Source: Patescibacteria group bacterium
GTDB lineage: Bacteria > Patescibacteriota > Patescibacteriia > XYB2-FULL-38-15
Length of the DNA: 17,674 nucleotides
Assembly (NCBI GenBank): GCA_018818855.1
Contig: JAHIRI010000018.1
Location: 1 to 17,674 of the forward strand
Direction of reading: 5' to 3'
Part shown: piece by piece, positions 1 through 5,748 of the stretch
Layout of the letters: each line of letters starts with the position of its first letter
Numbering within the stretch: position 1 is the first letter of the stretch
Notes under the pieces: model-generated
Told to the model about the DNA's origin: nothing
Database searches by the model: none
The model's input: the letters and a program-made list of their open reading frames with translations, nothing else
Position numbers and translations under genes: made by a program

Positions 1-750
1 CCCAATAGAGACATACTCCTTAATTATCAAAAAAATAAAAATTGGCCAAAGATAGCCAGCCAGATGTTCTTCCCCAAAACCCGAAAAAGCAAAAAGTTTT
101 CGCCGATTTTCCGGCGCAACCAGCCGTTTCATTGAATCTTTGTAAGAAAACGGCACGGGTTTAAATTTTTCCGGAGTGGTAAGAAGAGGAAGATTGGAAA
201 CCAAAATCAAGAAAGCGACGATGATAAATAAAACTTTAAAACCAACTGTCGCAATAACAATGCCGCCGAAAGCCGGACCCAAAATCATCACAATAGAATC
301 AAGCACCACCAAATTGGAAATTTCTTTTCCCCGTGAACCGTCTTTTCCGAAACGGGCGAAGTCGGCATGATACCCCGGCCAATAAAGCGTTTTTTGGATG
401 GCCAGAGAAATTATTGCACTCACAATGAAAAATGGATGATAGGGAATGGCAAATAATGATAGATAAAAAAGAATTAAAAACGGAGTAGAAAAAAGAATGG
501 CATGTTCATAGCCATGTGTTCTGGCAAATTTTCCACCGAAAGGAACTAATAAAAAATACAACGCGTAAACAGCGATGTAAAAAATCAATATCCGGGACAG
601 AGAAAATCCCAAAGTATAAAGATAAATCGGTTCAAAAACGCCAACTGCTGAAATAGCAAAATCCAAAATCGCCGTTGACCAAAAAAGTTCTTTCAACTCT
701 CGCGTCATGCCGTCGGCGAAATAGCGATGATAAAAATTTCGTAAAAACAT
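1..750 (-). CDS. MFS-type transporter, partial (C-terminal part off the window)
   Basis: Reading the minus strand from an ATG at 750 gives 250 open codons that run off the left edge. The product is very hydrophobic and shows several membrane spans: residues about 25-50, 51-70, 87-110, a short one near 111-125, 140-165 and 180-198. A cytoplasmic-loop motif G-G-K-F-A-R-T-H-G (about residues 72-80) resembles motif A of the major facilitator superfamily, and GPAFGGIVIATVGF (about 148-161) resembles the glycine-rich fifth helix of drug and sugar MFS proteins. The substrate cannot be told. The start codon lies inside a periodic 8-nt repeat arm and has no Shine-Dalgarno sequence, so the exact start is soft. 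The upstream neighbour is a sugar-nucleotide epimerase. Family assignment is fairly secure; function within it is unknown. Confidence 0.75.
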   Translation of the reverse strand, partial: MFLRNFYHRYFADGMTRELKELFWSTAILDFAISAVGVFEPIYLYTLGFSLSRILIFYIAVYALYFLLVPFGGKFARTHGYEHAILFSTPFLILFYLSLFAIPYHPFFIVSAIISLAIQKTLYWPGYHADFARFGKDGSRGKEISNLVVLDSIVMILGPAFGGIVIATVGFKVLFIIVAFLILVSNLPLLTTPEKFKPVPFSYKDSMKRLVAPENRRKLFAFSGFGEEHLAGYLWPIFIFLIIKEYVSIG

Positions 751-848
751 CTTAACAGTAGAACATTTTAACATCAAAACATCTAAACATTTCAGCAAAT
801 CGACAAAAATGTTTGTATGTTTATATGTTTACATACTTATATGTTTTT
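746..848. repeat. Inverted pair of 8-nt periodic arrays (AACATnnn / nnnATGTT type)
   Basis: Left arm 746-793 is six 8-nt units that all begin AACA (five or more with AACAT or close). Right arm 809-848 is five 8-nt units beginning ATGTTT or a close variant. AACAT and ATGTT are reverse complements, so the arms can fold on each other around a 15-nt centre (794-808). The left arm contains the start codon of the MFS gene and the right arm contains the stop codon of the epimerase gene. No function is known. It does not look like a terminator because no clean T-tract follows. Confidence 0.7.
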
Positions 849-1790
849 TCTAAACCATTCCGCTGTCATTTCTAATCCCTTGTCTAAACTTATAACGGGC
901 TTCCACCCAAGTTCCCGGCGAATTTTTGAACAATCCAGAACACTTCTCATCTGTTCTCCGGCAGCGACGGCTGTATTTTTTTTCTCTTGACCAGGAGGAG
1001 ACCCGTGAACCTCCTTAACTTTCGCGCCAGTCAATTTTTTTAATTTTCTAAAAATCCGAAGAGTGTTTGTTTCTTTTCCTGTCCCGACATTGTAAGAGCC
1101 GACTTTATTTAATTTAAGAGACAGCATCGCTGCCCTAACCACATCTTCAACAAAGACATAATCTCTGGTTTGCCGTCCGCTGCCAAAAATTATCGGCTGC
1201 AGATTACGAAGCATTTTGCCGGCAAAAATTGCGACTACCCCCGCCTCACCCTTTGGGCTCTGGCGCGGACCATAAACATTGGCCATACGCAAAGCAACAT
1301 ATTTCATGCCATAAGTTTTCAAGAAATAATTAAGATACATTTCGGCAGAAATTTTTGCCGCGCCATAAGGTGAAACAGGCAAAGAAATTTGGTCTTCCGG
1401 GGTGGGAAGTATTGTCGCTTCAGAAGAGAGTGATCCGCCGCTGGAAGCAAAAATTATTTTTTTTGCCCCAGTCTTCGCGGCATTCTGCATAATATTTATA
1501 GAACCGAGCACATTAACTTCAGCATCAAAAATCGGATTAATCGCCGAGGCTCGCGCGTCTATTTGAGCCGCATAATGAAAAACTGCCTGGGGTTTTTCTT
1601 TTTTAAAAATACCCGCGATTTTTTTATCTCGGATGTCAACTTTATAAAACTTTGCTTTTGGATTAATATTTTCCTTTCTACCCGCAGACAAATTATCAAT
1701 CACAACTACACGATGACCGTGCGCGACAAGCGCGTCCACAATATGCGAACCAATAAATCCTGCACCGCCGGTGACAATAATCTTTGCCAT
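837..1790 (-). CDS. NAD-dependent epimerase/dehydratase, UDP-glucose 4-epimerase-like
   Basis: A 317-residue extended short-chain dehydrogenase. The NAD-binding Rossmann motif TGGAGFIGSH is at residues 7-16. The acidic residue ending the second strand is in VVVIDNLS (28-35). A serine-rich active-site loop (SSGGS, 116-120) and the catalytic Y142-x3-K146 pair (SPYGAAK) follow, then the substrate-side motif RMANVYGPRQ. This matches the GalE/WbpP-type family that interconverts or oxidises nucleotide sugars for surface polysaccharide. The exact sugar cannot be read off. One oddity is about eleven extra residues near the C-terminus, between the usual PPG and the RSVLDCSK..LGWKP segment. The ATG at 1790 gives an intact N-terminal motif but has no Shine-Dalgarno sequence. 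It follows prfB by 24 nt. Family confidence is high; the precise enzyme name is not. Confidence 0.88.
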   Translation of the reverse strand: MAKIIVTGGAGFIGSHIVDALVAHGHRVVVIDNLSAGRKENINPKAKFYKVDIRDKKIAGIFKKEKPQAVFHYAAQIDARASAINPIFDAEVNVLGSINIMQNAAKTGAKKIIFASSGGSLSSEATILPTPEDQISLPVSPYGAAKISAEMYLNYFLKTYGMKYVALRMANVYGPRQSPKGEAGVVAIFAGKMLRNLQPIIFGSGRQTRDYVFVEDVVRAAMLSLKLNKVGSYNVGTGKETNTLRIFRKLKKLTGAKVKEVHGSPPGQEKKNTAVAAGEQMRSVLDCSKIRRELGWKPVISLDKGLEMTAEWFRKNI

Positions 1791-1814
1791 ACATGTAAAT
1801 TTAAAATTTTAAAA

Positions 1815-2933
1815 TTATTTATCCTTTTTATTTCCCTGTTCTTTTCTCCATTTTAAATACTCCTCCATAAACGGCTCTAAATCTCCGTCGAGCACTGCAT
1901 CCGTATCCGCAGTTTCAAACTTTGTCCTGTGATCCTTAGCCATTTTATATGGCTGCAAAACATACGACCGAATTTGATTTCCCCACGCCGCCAAAACTCC
2001 TGCCCTTAATTTATCAATTTCTTTAGTTCTTGTTTCTTCCTCTAAATGCAAAATTTTTGCTTTCAAAATTTTCATGGCCGTTTCTTTGTTTTGCGCCTGC
2101 GAACGCTCGCGCTGACAACTTACGGTAAGTCCGGTCGGAAGGTGAACAACCCGAACGGCCGAATACGTTGTCTGCACACTCTGCCCGCCGTGACCACTTG
2201 AAAGAAAAGTATCAATTCGCAAATCTTTCGGATCCAATTTTACTTCCGAGACGTCTTCAGTTTCCGGTAAAACTTCTACAAGAGCAAAAGAGGTATGGCG
2301 CATTTTTTCCGCATCAAAGGGAGAGATGCGAACCAAACGATGGACGCCTGATTCACTGCGAAGCCATCCGTAAACATGCTTTCCGGAAATTTTTACTGTC
2401 ACGCTTTTTACCCCCGCTTCTCCGCCTTTCGTTTCGTCAATAATCACGGCCTCCCACCCTTTCTTTTCACAAAATCTTAAATACATCCTAAGAAGCATCT
2501 CTGCCCAATCCTGAGCCTCTGTCCCGCCCGTTCCGGCATGAATACTTAAAATTGCATTTGCCCTATCGCGCGGACCGGAAAATAAAACAAAGAATTCTAA
2601 TTTCTTAAACTGAGCAAGGAGTTCATTATATTTTTTTTCTATCTCTTCTCGCAGGGAAACTGTCTGATCCTTTTCGTCGAGCCGAGCTAGATCCAGGAGA
2701 TCTTCTGTTTCTTTTTTTAATTTTCCCCAAATCCCAACTTCTTCTTTCAGGTCACCTAATCTCTGACTTACTCCTCGTGCCGTTTCCTGATCTTTCCAGA
2801 AATCAGGATCCAATGACATTTTTTCCAACTTAGTAATTTCCTGTTTATTACTTTCTAATTTCAAAAATTCAAAGGCCTTTTCTATCCTCTGCCTCAACTC
2901 TTCTATATTTTTAACCAACTCATCCATTTTCAT
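1815..2933 (-). CDS. prfB: Peptide chain release factor 2
   Basis: A 372-residue class I release factor that ends translation at UAA and UGA. The stop-codon recognition tripeptide is SPF (residues 204-206), diagnostic of RF2 rather than RF1. The peptidyl-tRNA hydrolysis motif GGQ is at 249-251, in the context SSGHGGQSVQTTYSAVR where many RF2s have GAGGQHVN. The N-terminal coiled coil aligns along its length with E. coli RF2. The gene is one uninterrupted frame: there is no internal in-frame UGA and no programmed +1 frameshift of the E. coli kind near codon 26, so that autoregulation is absent. A weak AGAGGA-like ribosome site lies about 14 nt before the ATG at 2933; the ATG two codons later is the alternative. 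It follows the HtrA gene by 28 nt, probably co-transcribed. Confidence 0.95.
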   Translation of the reverse strand: MKMDELVKNIEELRQRIEKAFEFLKLESNKQEITKLEKMSLDPDFWKDQETARGVSQRLGDLKEEVGIWGKLKKETEDLLDLARLDEKDQTVSLREEIEKKYNELLAQFKKLEFFVLFSGPRDRANAILSIHAGTGGTEAQDWAEMLLRMYLRFCEKKGWEAVIIDETKGGEAGVKSVTVKISGKHVYGWLRSESGVHRLVRISPFDAEKMRHTSFALVEVLPETEDVSEVKLDPKDLRIDTFLSSGHGGQSVQTTYSAVRVVHLPTGLTVSCQRERSQAQNKETAMKILKAKILHLEEETRTKEIDKLRAGVLAAWGNQIRSYVLQPYKMAKDHRTKFETADTDAVLDGDLEPFMEEYLKWRKEQGNKKDK

Positions 2934-2961
2934 AATTTGGCCCCATTCCTCTTATTTAAAA

Positions 2962-4200
2962 TTAATCTTTATATTCTTCCAATTTTACTTGAATGTCTTT
3001 TTCTTCACCTTTATGCAAAACTTTCAAAGTTATTTCATCACCTGGTCTTGATTTTGCTATTTCTCTCGCCAAAGGATGATCTTCGTCTATCTTTTGACCA
3101 TCAATCTCTAAAACAATGTCATTCTCAACCAAGCCTGCCTTATCAGCCGGAGAACCTGGCACCACGGCCAAATCAGTTTGTTTTTGACCGCGAACGACAA
3201 GTGCACCATAATCTTTTTCTAGCTTGTTTTCTTTAGCAATTTCTTCATTAATCAAAACATAGCGAACACCGAGCCACGGCCGAACGATTTTCCCACTTGT
3301 TTTTACACTTTCAATATCCTGTTTAGCCGCGTTGATTGGAATAGCAAAACCAATCAATTGTCCCTGCTGATTCATTGCTGTATTAATAGCAATAACCTGA
3401 CCAGCCAAGTTGACGAGCGGGCCGCCGGAATTTCCCGGATTAATCGCAGCGTCAGTTTGAATTGCTTCCTCAATTACTTCTGAACCGCCCTGGTTATCAC
3501 CAGCAACAATTCTTCTACCCACACCGGAAACAACTCCCTTAGTCACCGTATTTTTATATTCGCCAAGAGAATTACCAATAGCAATAACTGTTTGGCCAAG
3601 CTCAATCTTATCTGAATCGCCCAATTCCACGGTCGGCAAATCTTTTGCGTCAATTTTTAAAACAGCAATATCTAGCACGGGATCAGTCGCCAAAATTTTT
3701 GCGTCATATTTCTGGTCATCGTTTGTTATAACCGTGTACTCTGCCTCTGCATCCGAGGCTACGTGTTTGTTGGTTAAAATTAAACCGTCCGAAGAGATGA
3801 TAAAACCTGTACCGCCGCCGATTTCTGTTTTTCCTGTGCTGCCACTCTCATCACTGGCGCTAGGCGCTTGAAAATTAAAAGGAAAACCGAAAAAAATCTG
3901 AGGGAAATTATTATAATTATTTATTTTACTGAGATCCTTGGAAATAACTATTGAAACCACAGCTGGAGCAACTTTTTTCACGGCGTCAACTGTCGCTGAT
4001 TCTTCAACCACCGCCTGCGTGATAGCTGCTTCTTTTGTTAAATTATGAGCAGATTCCTGGCCGAGAAAATTTTTCACAAACCATGGAATTATATAACTTT
4101 TACCGTAAAGCCCGCCGAGCATACCTCCAACGCCGCCGATCAAAAAACTCAACAAAACCGTCACAGCCAAAAACTGTTTCATTGATTTATCCAACTGCAT
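2962..4200 (-). CDS. HtrA/DegP-type trypsin-like serine protease with PDZ domain, membrane-anchored
   Basis: From the ATG at 4200 this is 412 residues. An N-terminal hydrophobic segment (about 10-33, rich in Gly and Leu) is a signal anchor that should place the protease outside the cytoplasmic membrane. The trypsin-like domain carries the full triad: His146 (NKHVAS), Asp177 (LDIAVLKID) and Ser258 in GNSGGPL. A C-terminal PDZ domain spans about 305-407, with the family features VVPGSPADKAGL and GDEI. The role is extracytoplasmic protein quality control by degrading or binding misfolded proteins. The frame stays open upstream to a TTG at 4215, but that codon sits in an inverted-repeat arm, so the ATG at 4200 is preferred; ATG 4182 is also possible. 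No Shine-Dalgarno sequence is evident. Neighbours are alkyltransferase upstream and prfB downstream. It could be named degP, degQ or htrA; the subgroup is not resolvable. Confidence 0.93.
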   Translation of the reverse strand: MQLDKSMKQFLAVTVLLSFLIGGVGGMLGGLYGKSYIIPWFVKNFLGQESAHNLTKEAAITQAVVEESATVDAVKKVAPAVVSIVISKDLSKINNYNNFPQIFFGFPFNFQAPSASDESGSTGKTEIGGGTGFIISSDGLILTNKHVASDAEAEYTVITNDDQKYDAKILATDPVLDIAVLKIDAKDLPTVELGDSDKIELGQTVIAIGNSLGEYKNTVTKGVVSGVGRRIVAGDNQGGSEVIEEAIQTDAAINPGNSGGPLVNLAGQVIAINTAMNQQGQLIGFAIPINAAKQDIESVKTSGKIVRPWLGVRYVLINEEIAKENKLEKDYGALVVRGQKQTDLAVVPGSPADKAGLVENDIVLEIDGQKIDEDHPLAREIAKSRPGDEITLKVLHKGEEKDIQVKLEEYKD

Positions 4201-4209
4201 ATCGTTCGA

Positions 4210-4272
4210 GATCAAAATTTATAATTGTGAATTAAACTGCTGATTTTTAATTCGCAATTTTTTGTTTTGATC
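4210..4272. repeat. Imperfect 27-bp inverted repeat with 9-nt loop
   Basis: Arms 4210-4236 and 4246-4272 match at 22 of 27 positions when folded, both ending in GATCAAAA/TTTTGATC, with loop CTGCTGATT. The inner part is made of AATT-led words at 7-nt spacing, as in the other periodic spacers of this window. It lies just upstream of the HtrA start. An adjacent perfect 14-nt palindrome (AAAATTATAATTTT, 4275-4288) overlaps the alkyltransferase stop. It could act as an mRNA stem between the two genes; there is no U-tract typical of a rho-independent terminator. Confidence 0.6.
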
Positions 4273-4278
4273 CAAAAA

Positions 4279-4575
4279 TTATAATTTTACAAAACAATCT
4301 CTAAAATTGATTATTTTATTATTTTTTATTTTTATCCCCTCTCGCCTTAGCAATCTTATTTTTCTTTTTAGACCGCCGACATATCCTCCCAAACTTCCGT
4401 CTGCCCGCACCACTCTATGGCAAGGAATCTTTACGAGATAAAAATTTTTATGAAGTGCGTTGCCAATCGTCCGCGGACCGGTCTTTAAAATCCTCGCAAT
4501 CTCGCCGTAAGTTACCACTTTTCCCCGAGGAATTTTCTTTACCAATATTAAAACTCTTCGCTCAAACGGAGTCAT
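4279..4575 (-). CDS. Minimal methylated-DNA--protein-cysteine methyltransferase (MGMT/Ada C-terminal domain)
   Basis: A 98-residue protein consisting almost only of the DNA-binding and active-site domain of O6-alkylguanine-DNA alkyltransferases. The winged-helix part includes TYGEIARILK (residues 22-31), and RTIGNAL (35-41) holds the conserved arginine finger. The acceptor cysteine is Cys52 in IPCHRVVRADGSLGGY. Because the Cys is kept, this should be a suicide alkyl acceptor and not an ATL protein, in which the Cys is replaced by Trp or another residue. The N-terminal domain found in Ogt and Ada C-terminal halves is missing, as in other short family members. It has its own promoter-like sequence only 4 nt before the ATG, which suggests a leaderless mRNA. 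The role is direct repair of O6-alkylguanine in DNA. Activity is inferred from motifs only. Confidence 0.87.
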   Translation of the reverse strand: MTPFERRVLILVKKIPRGKVVTYGEIARILKTGPRTIGNALHKNFYLVKIPCHRVVRADGSLGGYVGGLKRKIRLLRREGIKIKNNKIINFRDCFVKL

Positions 4576-4579
4576 ATTA

Positions 4580-4608
4580 ATTATATCAAAAAATGAGGTA
4601 AAAAGTAA
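4580..4608 (-). promoter_or_regulatory. Sigma70-type promoter for the alkyltransferase gene, probably leaderless
   Basis: On the minus strand TTACTT (4608-4603) is followed by a 17-nt spacer and a perfect TATAAT (4585-4580). Only 4 nt separate the -10 box from the ATG at 4575, so transcription would begin at or next to the start codon. No Shine-Dalgarno sequence is present. Confidence 0.5.
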
Positions 4609-4617
4609 CCGCCCCCC

Positions 4618-5325
4618 CTACTCTCTTACTTCACAAATTTCAAAATTATCTTTTATTTTCTCGCGTAATCTTTTAAAAAACTCCGCTGGATACGGTTTTA
4701 CTCCGCGAAATTCCGGGGCGAGGATTTTTTCTCCGGATCTGAATTGCTGTAAATAATATTTTTTTGCTCCCCTAATAAAATCCGCAAGACTTAAAATATC
4801 TTCTTCATTATGCAGTCCCGGAACAATTGTAGTACGAAATTCATATTCCAAACCGCTTTTCATAATAATCTCAATACTTTTTTTAATTTTATCAAAATCA
4901 ACTACGCCCCCCGTGGTTTTTTCATACAAATCTTTCTGTAACGAATTTTTAATATCCATGGCAATATAGTCGATCAATTTCTCTGCCACAAGCGCTTCAA
5001 GTATTTCTGGATTTGTCCCGTTTGTGTCCAGCTTCACCAAAAAACCAAACTCCTTAATTTTTTTTATAAATTCCGGCAAATCAGGATAAAGCGTTGGTTC
5101 GCCTCCCGTGATACAAACCCCGTCCAAAAGACCGCGGCGAGACTTCAGAAAATCAAAAAAAATTTTTTCTTCAATAATTTCTGATAATTTAACTTTTTTC
5201 GGATCAATCAACTCCGGATTATGGCAAAAATGACAGCGAAAATTACAACCCACGGTAAAGACCGTGCAAGCAATTTTGCCGGGGTAATCAATCAATGTTA
5301 GCTTTTGTAATCCACCGATAAGCAT
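4618..5325 (-). CDS. nrdG: Anaerobic ribonucleoside-triphosphate reductase activating protein (radical SAM)
   Basis: A 235-residue radical SAM protein with the cluster motif CxxxCxxC at Cys27, Cys31 and Cys34 (CNFRCHFC). It also has the glycine-rich SAM contact GGEPTLYP and the N-terminal signature GLQKLTLIDYPG typical of the NrdG2-type activases. It would use a [4Fe-4S] cluster and SAM to abstract hydrogen from a glycine of NrdD and create the glycyl radical. It lies directly downstream of nrdD and of the small ORF that carries the radical glycine, which supports the assignment. Here the substrate would be a separate 49-residue polypeptide and not the C-terminus of NrdD. The ATG at 5325 has no Shine-Dalgarno sequence. 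A TAAAAT box with a TG extension 6 nt before it could be a -10 of a near-leaderless transcript. Confidence 0.92.
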   Translation of the reverse strand: MLIGGLQKLTLIDYPGKIACTVFTVGCNFRCHFCHNPELIDPKKVKLSEIIEEKIFFDFLKSRRGLLDGVCITGGEPTLYPDLPEFIKKIKEFGFLVKLDTNGTNPEILEALVAEKLIDYIAMDIKNSLQKDLYEKTTGGVVDFDKIKKSIEIIMKSGLEYEFRTTIVPGLHNEEDILSLADFIRGAKKYYLQQFRSGEKILAPEFRGVKPYPAEFFKRLREKIKDNFEICEVRE

Positions 5326-5347
5326 AGGGAAATTTTAGCATAAAACA

Positions 5348-5370
5348 CGGCCTCCTGGAATGGGAGGCCG
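5348..5370 (-). terminator. GC-rich stem-loop between the radical-tail ORF and nrdG (weak terminator or processing stem)
   Basis: A perfect 8-bp stem CGGCCTCC/GGAGGCCG closes a 7-nt loop. On the minus strand it is followed by TGTTTTAT, a short broken T-tract. It may attenuate read-through from the upstream RNR genes into nrdG or only stabilise a 3' end. The U-tract is too poor for a confident terminator call. Confidence 0.4.
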
Positions 5371-5391
5371 CGCCCTAGAACCTTTTATCCT

Positions 5392-5541
5392 TTAAACCTC
5401 TTCTATCTGTTTATCATAAGTCTTTCTTTCTCCAAATTCCGCCTGCTTTCCGTCATTCCACTGGCTTACCGGCCGAAGATATCCGACAACGCGGGAATAA
5501 ATTTCACACGCCTGCCGCTTTGTTTGTTTTTCCTCCGTCAT
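5392..5541 (-). CDS. Stand-alone glycyl-radical domain of class III ribonucleotide reductase (detached NrdD C-terminus)
   Basis: A 49-codon ORF that starts at an ATG at 5541, with an in-frame TAA 18 nt upstream, and ends in TAA. Residues 12-36 read C-E-I-Y-S-R-V-V-G-Y-L-R-P-V then WNDGKQAEF, the conserved extreme C-terminus of anaerobic RNR (NrdD). Gly20 in RVVGYL corresponds to the radical glycine (E. coli NrdD Gly681 in a CGYL context). The preceding NrdD gene lacks this segment, and nrdG follows, so the natural reading is that this peptide docks on NrdD and supplies the radical in trans. This would be comparable in principle with YfiD/GrcA for pyruvate formate-lyase. A TATAAT box 30 nt before the ATG (5572-5577) may give separate expression, but its -35 is poor. 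No Shine-Dalgarno sequence is seen. The alternative is a decayed remnant of an interrupted nrdD. The perfect motif and open frame argue against decay. Confidence 0.85.
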   Translation of the reverse strand: MTEEKQTKRQACEIYSRVVGYLRPVSQWNDGKQAEFGERKTYDKQIEEV

Positions 5542-5748
5542 ATGCTTGATGTTATTTTAATTATCTTATGTATTATAAATCTTTTTTATTAACTATTTAT
5601 GAATTTTTATTGCCGAGGATAGCGAGTGGAAAAAGAGTAAACTCTTTTTCCCGAGCGACGCAGGCAACACGGGGTAAATACCTCACGGCTTACAGCGCTT
5701 TCTCTCCTAGCCCTAAAGACGGGAACGAACGGGTCCGGCTAAGACCTA
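5542..5748 (-). other. 207-nt structured spacer splitting NrdD from its radical domain
   Basis: This spacer has no open frame linking the two parts; nrdD ends in tandem TAG TAG and more in-frame stops follow. Two structured blocks are visible. Near nrdD, an 84-nt segment is closed by GGGGUA (5755-5750) with UACCCC (5676-5671), and inside it UCUUAGCC (5744-5737) pairs with GGCUAGGA (5712-5705). Next comes a quasi-palindrome at 5610-5667: outer TTGCC/GGCAA, a GA-rich internal loop, and an 11-bp inner stem GGAAAAAGAGT/ACTCTTTTTCC. The last 70 nt before the small ORF are AT-rich with a TATAAT box. It is not recognised as a known riboswitch, tRNA or intron. An inserted palindromic element is one possibility. 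Confidence 0.5.
5610..5667. repeat. REP-like quasi-palindrome between nrdD and the radical-tail ORF
   Basis: Outer arms TTGCC (5610-5614) and GGCAA (5663-5667) enclose GAGGATAGCGAG on one side and CGAGCGACGCAG on the other. These form an internal loop around a perfect 11-bp stem (5628-5638 with 5641-5651). The form resembles small mobile palindromic (REP/MITE-like) elements. No second copy is present in this window to prove mobility. Confidence 0.55.

Noticed and set aside
176..370. Plus-strand ORFs such as 176-370, 2168-2443, 6512-6829 and 16043-16618
   Set aside because: They are antisense shadows of well-supported minus-strand genes, with no recognisable domains or ribosome sites.
746..848. 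CRISPR array
   Set aside because: The period is 8 nt with degenerate units and no unique spacers. The same holds for the other periodic arrays.
4201..4215. TTG start for the HtrA protease at 4215
   Set aside because: It lies in an inverted-repeat arm with no ribosome site. The ATG at 4200 or 4182 is enough to keep the full membrane anchor.
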